From: Thermothielavioides terrestris NRRL 8126
Taxonomy: Eukaryota > Ascomycota > Sordariomycetes > Sordariales > Chaetomiaceae
Direction of reading: 5' to 3'
NCBI RefSeq assembly: GCF_000226115.1
Contig: NC_016457.1
Coordinates: 8,122,001 to 8,186,000, forward strand
DNA: 64,000 bases
Position 1 is the first letter of the stretch. Each line of letters begins with the position of its first letter. The position numbers and the translations under genes were made by a program. Positions 43,697 through 55,200 of this stretch are shown one piece after another. The notes under the pieces are model-generated. The model made no database searches and was not told the origin of the DNA. It saw nothing but the letters and a program-made list of their open reading frames with translations.

Positions 43697-45644
43697 ATGT
43701 TCGGTTTCGGCAAACAAGACCCCGCTGCCGCCGTCGACCAGACGGCCGACCAACCAGCCCGCGAACAAAAGCCGTTCCGGAAGGCCATCCTGCCCGTCAT
43801 CGCTTGCGGTGCGGGCTTGTTCTCGGATGGCTATATCAACAATGTGCGTTGCCCGGTCTCTCTTTCATTCTCTGTCTCACGTTCCCGGGGCCACCGCCGT
43901 GGCAACCGTGTCGAGTCGCGCTGGTCGTTGATGTCTCGCGCGATGATTGCGGCTTGTTTGCGTTGACACTGACGATCTGGGCTCTTAGGTCATCGGCTCA
44001 GTCATGACCCTGCTCGCCCTCGAGTACGGCGATGTCTGGAGCAACTCGAACGCCAAGCAGTACCTCGGCGACATTGCGTTCGTCGGCACGGTTGTTGGAC
44101 AGCTTGCGTTCGGATTACTGTGCGTTAGTCCCTCTCGACTCAAGCTTGTTCCTTCTTCATGGCGCAAACCTGCACATGAGAGGAATGTCGGCTTTGCTAA
44201 CTCATGGCCGGCTTCGTAGGTCTGACAAGTGGTCGCGGATGAACTCACTCATCACGTCGACGGTTATTTTACTCATCTTCACCGCGCTCTGCGCCGGTTC
44301 CTATTACCACGGCGATGCCGTCGGCATGTTCAACATCTTGACCGCGTGGCGCTTCTTTGTACGTCGACTCCCACTTCGCCTGCTATGCCGTCTATGGTGC
44401 CCGCAGATCTCTAACCTACTTCTTCTAGGTGGGCATCGGCATCGGAGGCGAGTATCCGGCTGGCAGCGTCAGCGCCGCCGAATCGACAAGCGAACTCAAG
44501 TCCGGCACAAGGAACATGTGGTTCATCATGTTCACGAACACGATGATTGACTGGGTCGGTTACTGCCGCGTCACACACCGCCGCCGACGCTCAGCTGACA
44601 CATTTGAAAACAGGGCTTCGTCATTGGCGCTTTCGTGCCGTACGTCGTCGCAGCGGCCTGCCATAACGACCATCTCAGCACGATCTGGCGCACCAGTCTC
44701 GGCATCGGCGCCGTCTTCCCCGCCTTGCTCCTGATCATGCGTTTCTTCGTGAAGGAGCCTGAGGATTACCAGAAGAACTCGATGAGGCACGCCAAGACGC
44801 CCTACCTCCTGGTCCTCCGGTTCTACGGCTTCCGGCTCTTCATCGTCAGCCTGATTTGGTTCCTCTACGATGTAAGTCTGCCTGCCTGCCTCCGAGGGCG
44901 TGCGAGTCCATCCAGTAGCTGACCAGCGCGCCGCAGTTCTCGTCGTACTCGTTCGGCATTTACTCGTCGCCGATCCTGGCCAACATCTTCGACTCGGACA
45001 CGGCGGCCCTCACCACGGTCTTCGGCTGGAACACGGTCATCAACCTGTTCTACATCCCGGGCACCATGCTCGGCGCGCCGCTGTCCGACTGGCTCGGCCC
45101 GCGCTACGCCCTGGCCGGCGGCGTCACGCTCCAGGCGATCGTCGGCTTCATCATGGCCGGCTGCTACGCCCGGCTGGCGCAGCCGAGCATGGTGGGCGCC
45201 TTCGCCGTGGTCTACGGCATCTTCCTCTCCCTCGGCGAGCTCGGCCCCGGCAACAACATCGGCCTGCTCGCCGCCAAGACGAGCGCGACCGGCGTGCGCG
45301 GCCAGTACTACGGCATCGCCGCCGCCATCGGCAAGATCGGCGCCTTCGTCGGCACCTGGGTCTTCCCCCACATCGTCGCCGCCGGAGGCGACTCGGCCAC
45401 GCTGTCGGCCCAGTACCCCTTCTGGGTGTCCAGCAGCCTGTGCGTGCTCAGCGCCGCCCTCGTCCTCTTTGGCCTGCCCCACATCGGCCAGGACACCATC
45501 GCGCTCGAGGACGCCCGCTTCCGCCAGTTCCTCGAGAGCCACGGCTACGACACCCGGCAGCTGGGCATGAAGAAGGGGGAGAGCTTCTCGTCGCTGGAGA
45601 AGGGTGGTAGTGCTGTTGCCGCGGGGGAGAAGGCAATTGCTTGA
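43697..45644 (+). CDS. GIT1: Git1-like glycerophosphodiester/phosphate transporter (MFS)
   Basis: Twelve-helix major facilitator of the phosphate:H+ symporter group, closest in motif pattern to yeast Git1, which imports glycerophosphoinositol and glycerophosphocholine. Exons are 43697-43843, 43989-44119, 44220-44358, 44429-44554, 44614-44871 and 44937-45644, giving 502 residues; the five introns are 145, 100, 70, 59 and 65 bp. Visible motifs are PVIACGAGLFSDGYINN, DKWSRMNSL (the MFS loop 2-3), GIGIGGEYPAGSVSAAE, WFLYDFSSYSFGIYSS, ELGPGNNIGLLAAKTSATG and GQYYGIAAAIGKIGAFVG. An in-frame ATG at 43652 would add 15 residues; I used 43697 because MFGFGKQ...KPFRKAILPVI fits the family start. The substrate assignment is by similarity only. 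Confidence 0.9.
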
Positions 45645-46031
45645 CCCCCGAGAGTTTTTGAATTATTGTCGATTCGGAGCGTATAGTTAGGCATCGGCAC
45701 CTCGGCGTGCCACTAACTGAGAAGTGTAAATGATATCAATCATCAGTCTTGCAAATGGTGTGGCTTGTCTGCCTTGTGACTTGGTTCCAACTCGAGAGAA
45801 ACACAAGAAGTTGTGTCGCGTTACCCAGGAACAACATCCCGCATCATCCGATCGTGACGTCACGACCTAGTCCACTACCTATGTTTGTTTACCCGTCCGG
45901 GCTCACCCTTTCGCCACAAAATCATCTTTCTGTTCTAATGTACACCTACCAAGTAAATAAATAGATAGCACTCAAATCATGCGCTTCTATGGAGCCACAC
46001 AGACTCCTCTATCTACAGTACCATTGAATCC
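45645..46031. other. Convergent 3' intergenic region
   Basis: These 387 bp between the ends of the transporter (+) and polyketide synthase (-) genes are AT-richer. They include AAATAAATAGATAG at 45955-45968, which may serve in polyadenylation on the + strand. No gene was seen. Confidence 0.55.
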
Positions 46032-47584
46032 TCAATCCAGCTCCAACCCCTCCAACGCCTCGTTTACAAACGCCTCTTCCTCTCCGCGCTCTGTCCGACG
46101 CGCGTTTAATGGCCCCTTCCCTTCCCCACGCCCAGCATCTGATGCCCCTTCTCCCCGCAAGCTTCCCTCCGCGGCTTGATCAGCGCGGTTCGCCACCTCC
46201 TCCCCGCCCACGCTGGCCTCGTCCCCATCCTCGCTGCCCGCACCACCGCCCTCGCTCTCCGTCTCGGGCGGCGTCTCCATCCCCGGCCGCCGGCAGGCCG
46301 ACCGACCGCCGCCGCCCAGATGCAGGTTGAGGTCCAGGTTCCGCCTCAGCATGCACATCTCGACGGCGATGCCCGGCCCGAACGCGCAGCCGACGACGTA
46401 CTCGCGCGGCGGCCCGCCGCCGGGCGCCAGCGCGTCCATGTCCTTGGCGCGCAGGCGGTCCAGCACGCTGAGGATCGTGGCCGAGCTGCTGTTGCCGTGG
46501 CGGATGTACGTGTCGTAGCTGGCGCGCATGTGCTCGGGCGTGAGCCCCAGGGCCTGCTCGGCGCCCGACAGGATGGTCGCGCCGCCCGGATGCATGGCCC
46601 AGTCGAAGTCCGGGGCGGAGCGGTAGGATGCGGGGAGCGGGGGCAGGGAGGACAGGAGCGAGGCGAAGACCGGGGAGAGCACGGCTTGTGTCAGGGCGGG
46701 CACGCGCGGGGAGAGGACGACTTTCCAGCCTAGCGGGTCGACGTTGAAGCCGAGATCGGATTCGGTGGCCGGGATGGTGCGGTGCTGCCAGCCGAGGAGG
46801 GTGTAGATCGGTGGTGGCGGGGGCGGGGCGGTTGGGTCGGGGAAGGGGATGTCGTTGGAGAGCAGCAGGGCGCCGGCGCAGTCGCTGAAGAGGACGACGC
46901 CGATGCGGGTTTCTTGGAGGGCGTGGATGCTCTCGAGCTCGCTCCGGACCAGGGTGGTGCTGATTTCGAGGGCGACGACGAGGATGCGCGCCGGTTTTCG
47001 GCGCATGGTGTGCCCCAGACAGAGGTTGGCTGCCGTGCGGAGCGCGGCGAGGCCGCCGCTGCAGCCCACGCCGTGGAGGAGGACCTTTTCCGTGTTGTCG
47101 TTCAACCCCAGCTCTTTCGCGACAAAGTGGTCGTACCCCGGGTTCGCCGAGTCTGTACATGTTGTCGAGACCATGTGCGTCACCTGCTCAGCGTCGACAT
47201 GCGCCTCGGTCAGCGCTTTTCGGGCGGCACTGACGGCTAACGGAACGCCGTAGGTCATGAAAGCGTTGTGGATGTCGGCAATCGAGGGAGGATTCGGCTG
47301 GTTCACGAGTGGGTGATCGGGCGTGCCTATTGAGGAGCGCTGGTCGATGCCCGTGTATCGGTTGATGGACAGAACCTTCTGCATGCTGTGCACGCGAACG
47401 GTAAGTCTCACACTCGCGATAGAGCCTGAGGAGGGGGGTATAACCCAACTCACGCTGGCGAGTCTGGATAGAAGCGCTTGCTCAGCACATCCAGCGACTT
47501 CGGCTCGAGCGCATGGGGAGGGTACTCGGCACCCAGCCCCAGAATGGAGAGGCCCAGGTCCTCGAATTCTGCCGCTGCCGCCAT
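46032..47584 (-). CDS. Type III polyketide synthase (alkylresorcylic acid/pyrone synthase type)
   Basis: Chalcone-synthase-fold enzyme that condenses acyl-CoA starters with malonyl-CoA. The nearest functional comparison is Neurospora 2'-oxoalkylresorcylic acid synthase. Exons are 47584-47454 and 47385-46032, giving 494 residues; the intron is 68 bp. The catalytic triad is complete: Cys152 (HGVGCSGGLAALR), His309 (WAMHPGGATIL) and Asn342 (RHGNSSSATI). The positions nearly coincide with those reported for the Neurospora enzyme. STTCTDSANPGYD, EISTTLVR and YVVGCAFGPGIAVEM are further family motifs. After the core ends near residue 405, a tail of about 80 residues rich in Gly, Glu and Arg follows, longer than in most relatives. 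A Pro7 run (APPPPPPP) lies in the middle. The start is the first ATG (MAAAAEFEDLGLSILGLGAE). Plausible products are alkylresorcinols or alkylpyrones. Confidence 0.93.
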
Positions 47585-48358
47585 AGCTGCGGATTGCCGA
47601 GGGTGATACCGACGGGGCAACAACAGTGCGAGTCGATTCACGTTTTTTACGCCCGCAGCGCTGCTTTGGCTACCACGCCCAAATTCCAAATTGCTTTTGC
47701 TGGGCACCGAGGGGAGTCCGGCGGATCAGGTAGCTTCGAGCGGCGTCCACGTCAACAGACGGTCCGGAAGTTCAAGGGGAAATAGTCGACACCTCGATTG
47801 CGGCGGTCACGGCTCTTGGTTCCAAAACGATCGGGAAGAGGACAGAGTGGAGGCTGGCGGTCGTTGGTTGTGGTGGTTGGGGGTTGGTTGTTGGCTTACT
47901 GGAAACGGCAGGCAGGGGTGGATTGATGTTTGAGCTTTGCGTGCCAGAAGCAGGGCAGGCAGGCACGAGACACCTCGACCTGGAATCGGCGCCATTTAAC
48001 AACACGGTGCCGGGGAATCGGCACTCGTTGATAAAGGTAATTGACCCCCCAGCGGCAGCGTGCAGACTGAAACAAGCTGGAAGCGACCCAAGCAACCAAA
48101 GCAGGAAAAAACCGAGCCGCTAATGCGCGGTCGTTCTGTGTGCCGTCATCACCTCAAGTTATCTGAGCCACATTGAGAACTGCAAGTCCGCAGTCTGCAG
48201 CATCTTCGCGTTGCGATCCGAGGAGCCCGCCATCGACAAGAATCGGATGTCAGCCGCAGTGCGCTGCGCTTGACATGCAGGGTTCACGTCATGTTCGTTC
48301 TGGCCCTCGGGCGTTGGAGCTGAGGCTACGCTCATGCATCCGAGACAGTGGGATCGAC

Positions 48359-48752
48359 AGGGTAGACGTTAAAGAGGTCCCGCCAAGACTAATTTCGGCC
48401 AATTGTCGGCAATGTTTTTACAGCGTCAGTACCCCGCCAAGACCGCCAAGCGGTTTGCACTATCCCCAAGGGTTAGTTCGCCGGGGGTGCAGGGGGCGGC
48501 GACAGCCCCCCGCTGGTTAGGGTGAGGGTTATAGTTAGGGTAAGGGTCAAGGTTAGGGTACGGGTTAACTTCGTTTTCTTTTTTTTCGATTTGGTTGAGG
48601 TTTCGCGAAGCTGTTGCTACGAGTCTTTGCAATTCTCGTTGTTGATGTTGCTCGAAGTCGTCGTGGCCCCGCTTACCCCGTGGCGATTGTAAATACTTGT
48701 AAGCGGCAGTCTCCGAAATTAGTCTTGGCGGGACCTCTTTAACGTCTACCCT
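48359..48752. mobile_element. MITE-like non-autonomous element with 40-bp perfect terminal inverted repeats
   Basis: The sequence at 48359-48398 (AGGGTAGACGTTAAAGAGGT, then CCCGCCAAGACTAATTTCGG) is repeated in exact reverse complement at 48713-48752, defining a 394-bp element with no coding capacity. The interior holds a G/C-rich hairpin (GGGGGC/GCCCCC, 48492-48510) and a telomere-like array (48515-48568). I found no convincing target-site duplication. Just outside the right end the motif CTTTAACGAC echoes CTTTAACGTC inside it, so the boundary could be slightly different. The perfect repeats suggest a recent insertion or a gene-converted hairpin. The superfamily is not determinable from one copy. 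Confidence 0.65.
48515..48568 (+). repeat. Interstitial telomere-like (TTAGGG) degenerate array
   Basis: Degenerate GGTTAGGG/GAGGGTTA/TTAGGGTAAGGGT units run for about 54 bp inside the inverted-repeat element. TTAGGG is the usual filamentous-fungal telomere repeat, so this may be a relic of telomere-sequence capture or a chance enrichment. Confidence 0.6.
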
Positions 48753-49501
48753 TTAACGACGACCATGGACAGGCAAGAAGGGGAAGGGGCCCAACAAATC
48801 ACAAACGTCACAGAATCGCCCTAAACCAAATGCCCTTGCATCCATGGTTTGACGGGGGAATTTTTGGGTAGGACGGACAGGGGCTTGCCATTGGCCAGTC
48901 CCCGACCCGTGCTTGGCGGCGAACGGTTCCGGAGTGGGACCAGCCGCCGATACCGAGGCCCGAGACGGAAGGAGGTGGCTCCACCTTGCCGGCCCGCTGC
49001 CGGACGGGTGAGGGGAGACACCTGTACCTCCGTACTCCGTAGTCTGTTAGTCCATATTGTAGAAAACTCAACTCTTCGGGGTCCTGTCTGTCACACTCCA
49101 TTATATCCCTAGGTCAGTAGTAGAGGCTAAGCAGCCAGCCGACTCCTTCTCCGCGTATCTGAACGGAAGCAGCCCCCGGGGTGGTTGGGGGATTGATTCC
49201 CACACTCATAGTAGCCTTGGACGTCCTTCTGCTGCTCACCATCGCGTCATCAAAAAGAACTGTGTTCGGAGAGCCTGAAAATACCCGGATCACCTGTTAC
49301 TGCCAAGCCCGGCATTCCACATCCCTCCAACGAACGACGGACAGAATACATACATAGGTAGAGAGAAGAAGCACTAAAAAGAGGTATCAACAATGTCGGC
49401 CAGCGATCCCACCGCAATTCCGCAGCAACGAGGACGTCCCGCAATCGCTTTTCTGCGTTGTCGGCCGCCACGTCCAAGTTCTGCCCTCCCACCCTTCATC
49501 C

Positions 49502-50313
49502 TCACGCGGTCTTCTTCCACTGCAGATACACGCCGATCAAGCTGCTCACGGTGCCAGCAAGACCAACGATGCCGTCGTCGAAAGCGACCCAGTTGAGCGC
49601 CGACGCGGGGATCGTCAGATCGCAAAGGTCCGAAGTCAGCTGCAGCCGGCTGGCCGTCCTCTCCCTGCGCAGCAAACATTGAGCGGTCAGCCAAGCCCCC
49701 CTTCCTCCCCCCAGATCACAATTCGCGGGGGAGATAGCAGAAACAAACAAAACAAAACTCACATGGCGATCCTCTTGCTCTCCAGCACGCCCTCGCCCTC
49801 CTTGCGATCGACGGCGGCCTCGCGCAGGCGCAGCTGGCGCAGCGTGTACAGCTGGCCGAGCACGCTGAAGACGAGGCCGACGGCCCAGCAGCGGTAGGCC
49901 AGCTCCTGCAGGCGGCGCGCGCGGGGGTTCTTGCTGACGCCGAGCGCGTCGGGCAGGGTGGCCAGGTCGAGGGTGAGGTAGCCGGCGTAGCCGAGCTGGC
50001 GGCCGAGGGCGGCGTAGCGCAGCACGGGGTCCGCGGTGCCGGCGGTGTGCGCGTCTGCCGCGACCGCCGCCGCCTTGAAGTGCTCGACGTTCTTGCCCGC
50101 GCGCAGCACCTTGCGCACGAGCGCGAACTTGCGCTTGATCTCCTCCCACGGCTGGATCGCCGCCTGCGGCCGGTTCGTCCGCAGCAGGTACCAGGCGAAG
50201 AAGCGGGCGAAGTACTGCAGCGTGCGCAGCAGCTTGTCGCGCCCGACCGTCGTCGCCGTGTACTTGAGGTAGTGCGACACCGCCGGGTGGTAGACAAGTC
50301 CGTCGGCGACCAT
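49502..50313 (-). CDS. PEX11: Peroxisomal membrane protein PEX11
   Basis: Membrane-remodelling peroxin that elongates peroxisomes before fission. Exons are 50313-49763 and 49664-49502, giving 237 residues; the intron is 98 bp. The N-terminal amphipathic region carries family-typical stretches: HPAVSHYLKYTATTVGRDKL, LRTLQYFARFFAWYLLR and FALVRKVLRAGKNVEHFKAA. Two hydrophobic stretches (GYLTLDLATLPDALGV and WAVGLVFSVLGQLYTL) lie in the middle. The C-terminal hydrophobic helix (FDDGIVGLAGTVSSLIGVYL) is followed by a QWKKTA tail. It complements the peroxisomal thiolase elsewhere in the window, though the two are 15 kb apart. Confidence 0.94.
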
Positions 50314-50914
50314 TGTGCCTCGCTCTGGTTTTTCTGGCTTGTTTTGGTGGGTTGGTGGTGTTACCGCAGATAAAGGTAACGGGGCGCCCGTTCGGCGGCT
50401 TCGGTTCGGTTATCGAGATCAGTTACGATAAATTTTAATTTCAGGGAGGTACCGAGTCATTGAGTCCGCTGAACTACAGGCGAGCGGCGGAAGCAGTTGA
50501 AGTCCGTTGGGATGCTGACAGGAAGTGGAGGCACACAGGGATGGATGGCGGGAACTGATGGGCTGGCGCGACGTTCGCGCACATGCCGAGGTTGCGCCTC
50601 TGCGTCGGATGCAGGCACTCGAGCCGTTGCTTGTTCAAGCCGAAGGCGAATGCGGGAAGCCAAGGAGCAAAGCGGGGCTTCTTTCGGCTCATCATCCAAG
50701 CCCCGAGGTGCCAGGAGCAATGGAGGGTTAGGGTTTATAGACCATGCGGAGGGTGAGCCCCTGAGAGGTTCGCTCACTATATGCACTCATTGCATCCCAA
50801 GTTTGAGAAATTCGAGAGTCCGAGAAGCCAGAAGCCAAGATTGCTGTGCTAGCAGAAAAACAAGCAGAGAAAAAGACAAGGCCTGCCCAGGTCTATAAAC
50901 TCAAGAAAAAAAAA
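50314..50914. other. Intergenic region with telo-box
   Basis: This 601-bp gap between two minus-strand genes includes GGGTTAGGGTTTATAG (50725-50740), which matches the AAACCCTAA telo-box on the minus strand about 410 bp upstream of PEX11. No gene was seen. Confidence 0.55.
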
Positions 50915-52254
50915 TCACAGCTTTGGCGAAGGAGTCCACAGCCCCGTCGTCCGCCTCAGCGTCTCTTCGGCCTCCTTCTCGATCCTCGCCACCAGCTCCC
51001 GGCAGGTCGGGATGTCGTGGATCAGGCCGATGACCTGGCCGGCCGTCCAGACGCCGTACTCGGGGTCGCCGTTGACGAACACCTCGCGCCCGCGCTTGCC
51101 GCTGACGTAGGGCGCGATCTCGGCGAACTCGCCCGTCGGGCTCTCGCGCTCGACCTTGAGCGCCTGCTCGGTGATCCGGTTGCGGTACAGGCGGGTCGTG
51201 TTGCGCCAGCGCCGCAGCAGCAGCGTCGTGTCCGTCTCCTGTGCCTTGACGATCTGCTCCTTGATGTTGTGGTGGATCGGGCTTTCCACCGTGCAGAGGA
51301 AGCGCGTGCCCATGTTGATGCCGCACGCGCCCAGGCACAGCGCCGCCGCGAGGCCCTGCCCGTCGGCGAACCCGCCCGAGGCGATGAAGGGGACCTTGAG
51401 CGTCTGCCGCGCCCGGCTCAGGAGGATGAAGTTGGTGATGTCCGACTCGCCCACGTGGCTATTAATTTTGAGGATGTGAGTGTTGCGGCTTGTGGAGTAA
51501 ACCTTGGCTCGACTCACCCTGCGCACTCAAACCCGTCGATGCTCAAGAAGTCAACGCCGAGCTTCACAGCAGACTGCGCGTGCCTGATGGTGGTGCACTT
51601 GTGCAGGACTATGCAGCCGGCCTTCTTGAGCTTGGCGATGATAGGCCCCGGCGAGTTGCCGGCCGTCTCGACGATCTTGATGCCCTCATCGATAGCGACC
51701 TGGGCGTAGGCGTCATAGTCAGGGGGTACCAGTGCCGGGAGCAAGGTTATGTTGATGCCGAATGGCTTGTTCGTCAACTTCTTGCACTTCCGGATCTCTT
51801 GGCGGAAACCCTCCGGCTCGGGCCTTATGTTCACCAGTGATGTCAGTCGCGCAGGACCTTGTCTCGGGAGGAAGGCCCGCTGTCTTGGAAGCGCGGATGG
51901 CTCCTGAGAGAGCCGCCGGCTGGGATGTAGTTACCAAATGAGTGATGTGATGATGCCCAGACCGCCCGCGTTGGACACAGCGCTCGCCAACTGGGCAGTT
52001 CCCACATGCTGTTGCGTTGTCAGTTTCGGCCGAGTGAGACCTGGGCGGATGCTGTGCGCGGACTTGCCTGCATGCCGCCTTGCACAACAGGGACTGCAAA
52101 CCGTCGAATGAGACCAACGTCAGTTACATCCGTGAACGACATTCCGTCTCGTTCTGGCGACCGGTGCCCGGTGGCCAGCATCCGATGGTCTGGAGACCCG
52201 GGGTAACATACCTGCGATGCCGAGCCGGCGAGTAAGCTCCGTATCGAAGGGCAT
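50915..52254 (-). CDS. Nitronate monooxygenase (2-nitropropane dioxygenase family)
   Basis: FMN-dependent TIM-barrel oxidoreductase that detoxifies nitronates such as propionate 3-nitronate. Exons are 52254-52212, 52093-52068 (26 nt), 52008-51935, 51823-51518 and 51458-50915, giving 330 residues. The assembled start is MPFDTELTRRLGIAVPVVQG followed by GMQHVGTAQLASAVSNAGGL, the family's flavin-binding opening. KPFGINITLLPALVPPDY, GIKIVETAGNSPGPI and IDGFECAGHVGE follow. The FMN-phosphate region is IASGGFADGQGLAAAL followed by CLGACGINMGTRF. Intron 2 (52067-52009) starts GCAAGT, a GC-AG intron; the others are GT-AG. The join of exons 3 and 4 (SLI-WPEPEGF) is the least certain part. The protein is close to the usual 330-380 residues. 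Confidence 0.88.
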
Positions 52255-55200
52255 TTTTGCGGAGCGATGCGCAAGCTGAGCGATGGTGTCAACAATCAAC
52301 AAGCGCGGCAGTCAAGTTACGACGGAACCCGACTTCATTCAACGAGAGACAGGCCGGGCCCGGAGGTTTCATACGGGCCATCGGCCAGGGCTGGTCTGAC
52401 CATGTGCGGTCACACTGCTCGCAAGCCCCCCGGTTGCGTGGGGCTGGGTAGCCGAGGTAAGTTCAGGGAGACGACCCACACCGAGCTACACAGCAGCGTG
52501 TCAGTGTGATGGGTCGCCACCGCGCTTGTTAACGACCTGTGCGCTTTGTGGCTTGCGGAATGCAAGACAGACTCGGGAGGAACCCCACTCCCTGCATTGT
52601 CTTGCGGCAAGTGCATCTCGATCGCTCTCACTTGACCGTCGCCGCCGTGTCGAGTCCATCAAAACAATCCCGTCACTTTGTGGGGTCGAGATCTTGAGCA
52701 AGAGACATAGTAGTCCGCACTCTGGTGTCTCTCGCACGTCCTAATATCACAGCCAACTATCTCCGAGGGTCGGCCAGCCCGGGCTGTGCCGTTCACCTGC
52801 GGTTAATCCCCGACGACGCGTCTGGGTCTTTGACAAACGTTCGGCGCATTGCCATGCTTCGGAGGCCGATCGGAAGACAAAACGCGCATAGCAGGCATCC
52901 AGTGAACAGGCCGAACAGCCGCTGTGGCTTGCCATGGCAGGCTAGCTGAACGATCGCTGAGTAGCGTACTCCAGCTTAACCGCGCTGCGCAAATCGACGG
53001 CCAGACGAGCCCATTTTCGGGCTGCGATGCCTGGGCCATGTCCTAGCCTCTTGACTGGACAGCGCGGAGAGGTGAGTGAGGTCCGGGTGGTGGACAGTTA
53101 CGGAGACAGATAGGCTACTTGTCTACCAAGACCCTTTGCGAGGTCCTTCTTTTCCCCCCAGCCAAAAGCCTGCCAAACCGACACGACGCAGATGGCTCAA
53201 GATGTGCCGGCCCATCCGTCCTCGGGGTGTACGGAGCGGCTCACGGCAGACGCCGCAACGATCTGAAACACCACGACGCCGAGACGTGGCAACGGCACTA
53301 GCCCGCTGCGCGGCTTCGCTGCCCTGAACCGGTACCCGCGCCATCAAGCCCAAAACGGAGATTTGCCCTCTCGACCGTTACACCCACTATGCCGGTCCGT
53401 AGGGCCATATCAACGGGCCGCGTGACACTGGTCCACACCCTGCATGCAGATCGATCGAGAGTAGGCCGTAATCGGGAGTGTGCAGAGTGGATATGGTAAA
53501 CGCTTGCCCACGTTGGTCTTTCACCGCGGGGGGTCTGGGCACGAAGCGGCGATGCGTCCGGTCCCGTCCTACCACATGGCTGGGGAAATCCGAAAATGAG
53601 GCTAAAGAGAAGCTAACGGTAGACCCAAGCGAGGATACTTATCCCCAGAAGCTTGACCACTGTTGTTGTACGACGTTTGCCAATCATTCATTGTCTTGGC
53701 CGTCCTCAATGGTGCGGCGAGAGCTGTCGGTCTTCGCCAACTGTTGTGTTTGGCAGTGTGCTGTGGCGGACGTCCAACGTTGCTGCACAACATCCGGTAG
53801 TGCGCTCGGTAGTACTGTTGGAAGGTACGGAGGACCACAGTGGAGAATGAGTATTTAAGGCTACTGTTGGCTGGTTCGGGCAGTTGAGCAACCATCCAAC
53901 CAACCCACCGCAAATTCAAGCCGTTTCAGCCGTCTTCTTCAGTACATCCTATCCGGGAGCCAACGTTAATCGCAACCGTCATTTGTGGAACCGTGCCGCC
54001 GAGACGCTCCCGGCGGGCCGGTACCGAGCGCGGCTCTCACCCTTCCGGGGGTCCCAAATAACTACCGGAATTCTCTCCGCAGATGCAGTCCGCTGGGCAA
54101 AAGGCGTCTCTCCGGCAACACAACACGCTTGTCGAAATTTGAAGGTCCGCGGCGTGGCGGCCTCGCTGTCGTTGTCAGACGGACAGTGGCAGCGTCAAAT
54201 GCGTCCGGCGAAATGAAGCAAACATTCCATATCCAACCCGACGGGACCGATTGCTTTTAATTTGTGCCGCCGCCCGTCGTGATCTCCGTGGTGGACGGCA
54301 CACGGACTGCGGGTCTTGTTGAACGCAGCGGGCCTACATCGCTGTCGAGCGCTGCGGCGCTCCGGTGCATCCGCGCCGATAACGAATTGACACGGCCACG
54401 TCGCGCATCCAGTGACCGCCACGGCAAGGTAAGCGTCTTGTCGCCGCCGCCCGATTCGTTCTGTTACTTTCCGATTCTGGCCTTCTGGATGTGTTCTGTC
54501 GTGTCCTGTGGCCTGCGGCTGCTCTCGATCTGGACGGCGGCGGTAATCTGACGTTGCACAGTATCCAACGGATGACTTCGATGGTTCGGAGTAGTATATT
54601 CCGTACTCCATTGGTATGAATCACAATGTGAGTTGCAGTGACAACTCAGACCTGCACTCGGCGTCCTTGGCACCCGATGAACTGGCATTTCTGATTTCAG
54701 CCCAGCGGGCACAGACCCGAGAGGACTCCTTCGTGGTTCGGGCCGGCAGCGCCAAGCAGATCGCTTTTGGGGAGTTGCTCAAGTGGGCTCGGGCACCCAA
54801 GCCTTTCCCCATGGCCGCCATGCGAGCTCACTGGTGTTGCATCCAGTTGCTTTTTGCTGCACCACCTGGCCTTGGGCTTCCGCCTCCGGCAGCGGGCGAA
54901 ACAGAGCGCCCGGGCCTCCCGTACACTAAGTTGTCAATGCCCGGCAGCTGTCGCTCGGTATGTTACCGGGCTGGCATGCATTCACTCTCGCTTTGTCCAT
55001 CGCTGGCACCGCGTTTTAGGCGTGCATGCAGACCCACAGTGCACAGTATCTGCAGCAGTTTTCCCCGTAATCTGTATGTAAGGTACCGTAATGAACTGAT
55101 TATGGGTGTCGGGTGCTCCTCTTCGTGACCATGCACGTTAAACATTATGCACACACCATCAAGCGACTGATCCTTTCCCCCAGTCAAGCAGTGTCATGGC

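Larger units (their letters stand above)
47585..49501. other. Intergenic region containing an inverted-repeat element
   Basis: These 1.9 kb lie between the polyketide synthase and PEX11 genes, both on the minus strand. Apart from the element at 48359-48752 I see no gene. A TACCTCCGTACTCCGTAGT motif occurs at 49023-49041. Confidence 0.65.

Noticed and set aside
54616..55128. 170-codon plus-strand frame in the long gap
   Set aside because: Cys/Arg/Ser/Pro composition, no domain, no supporting splice sites or neighbouring exon.
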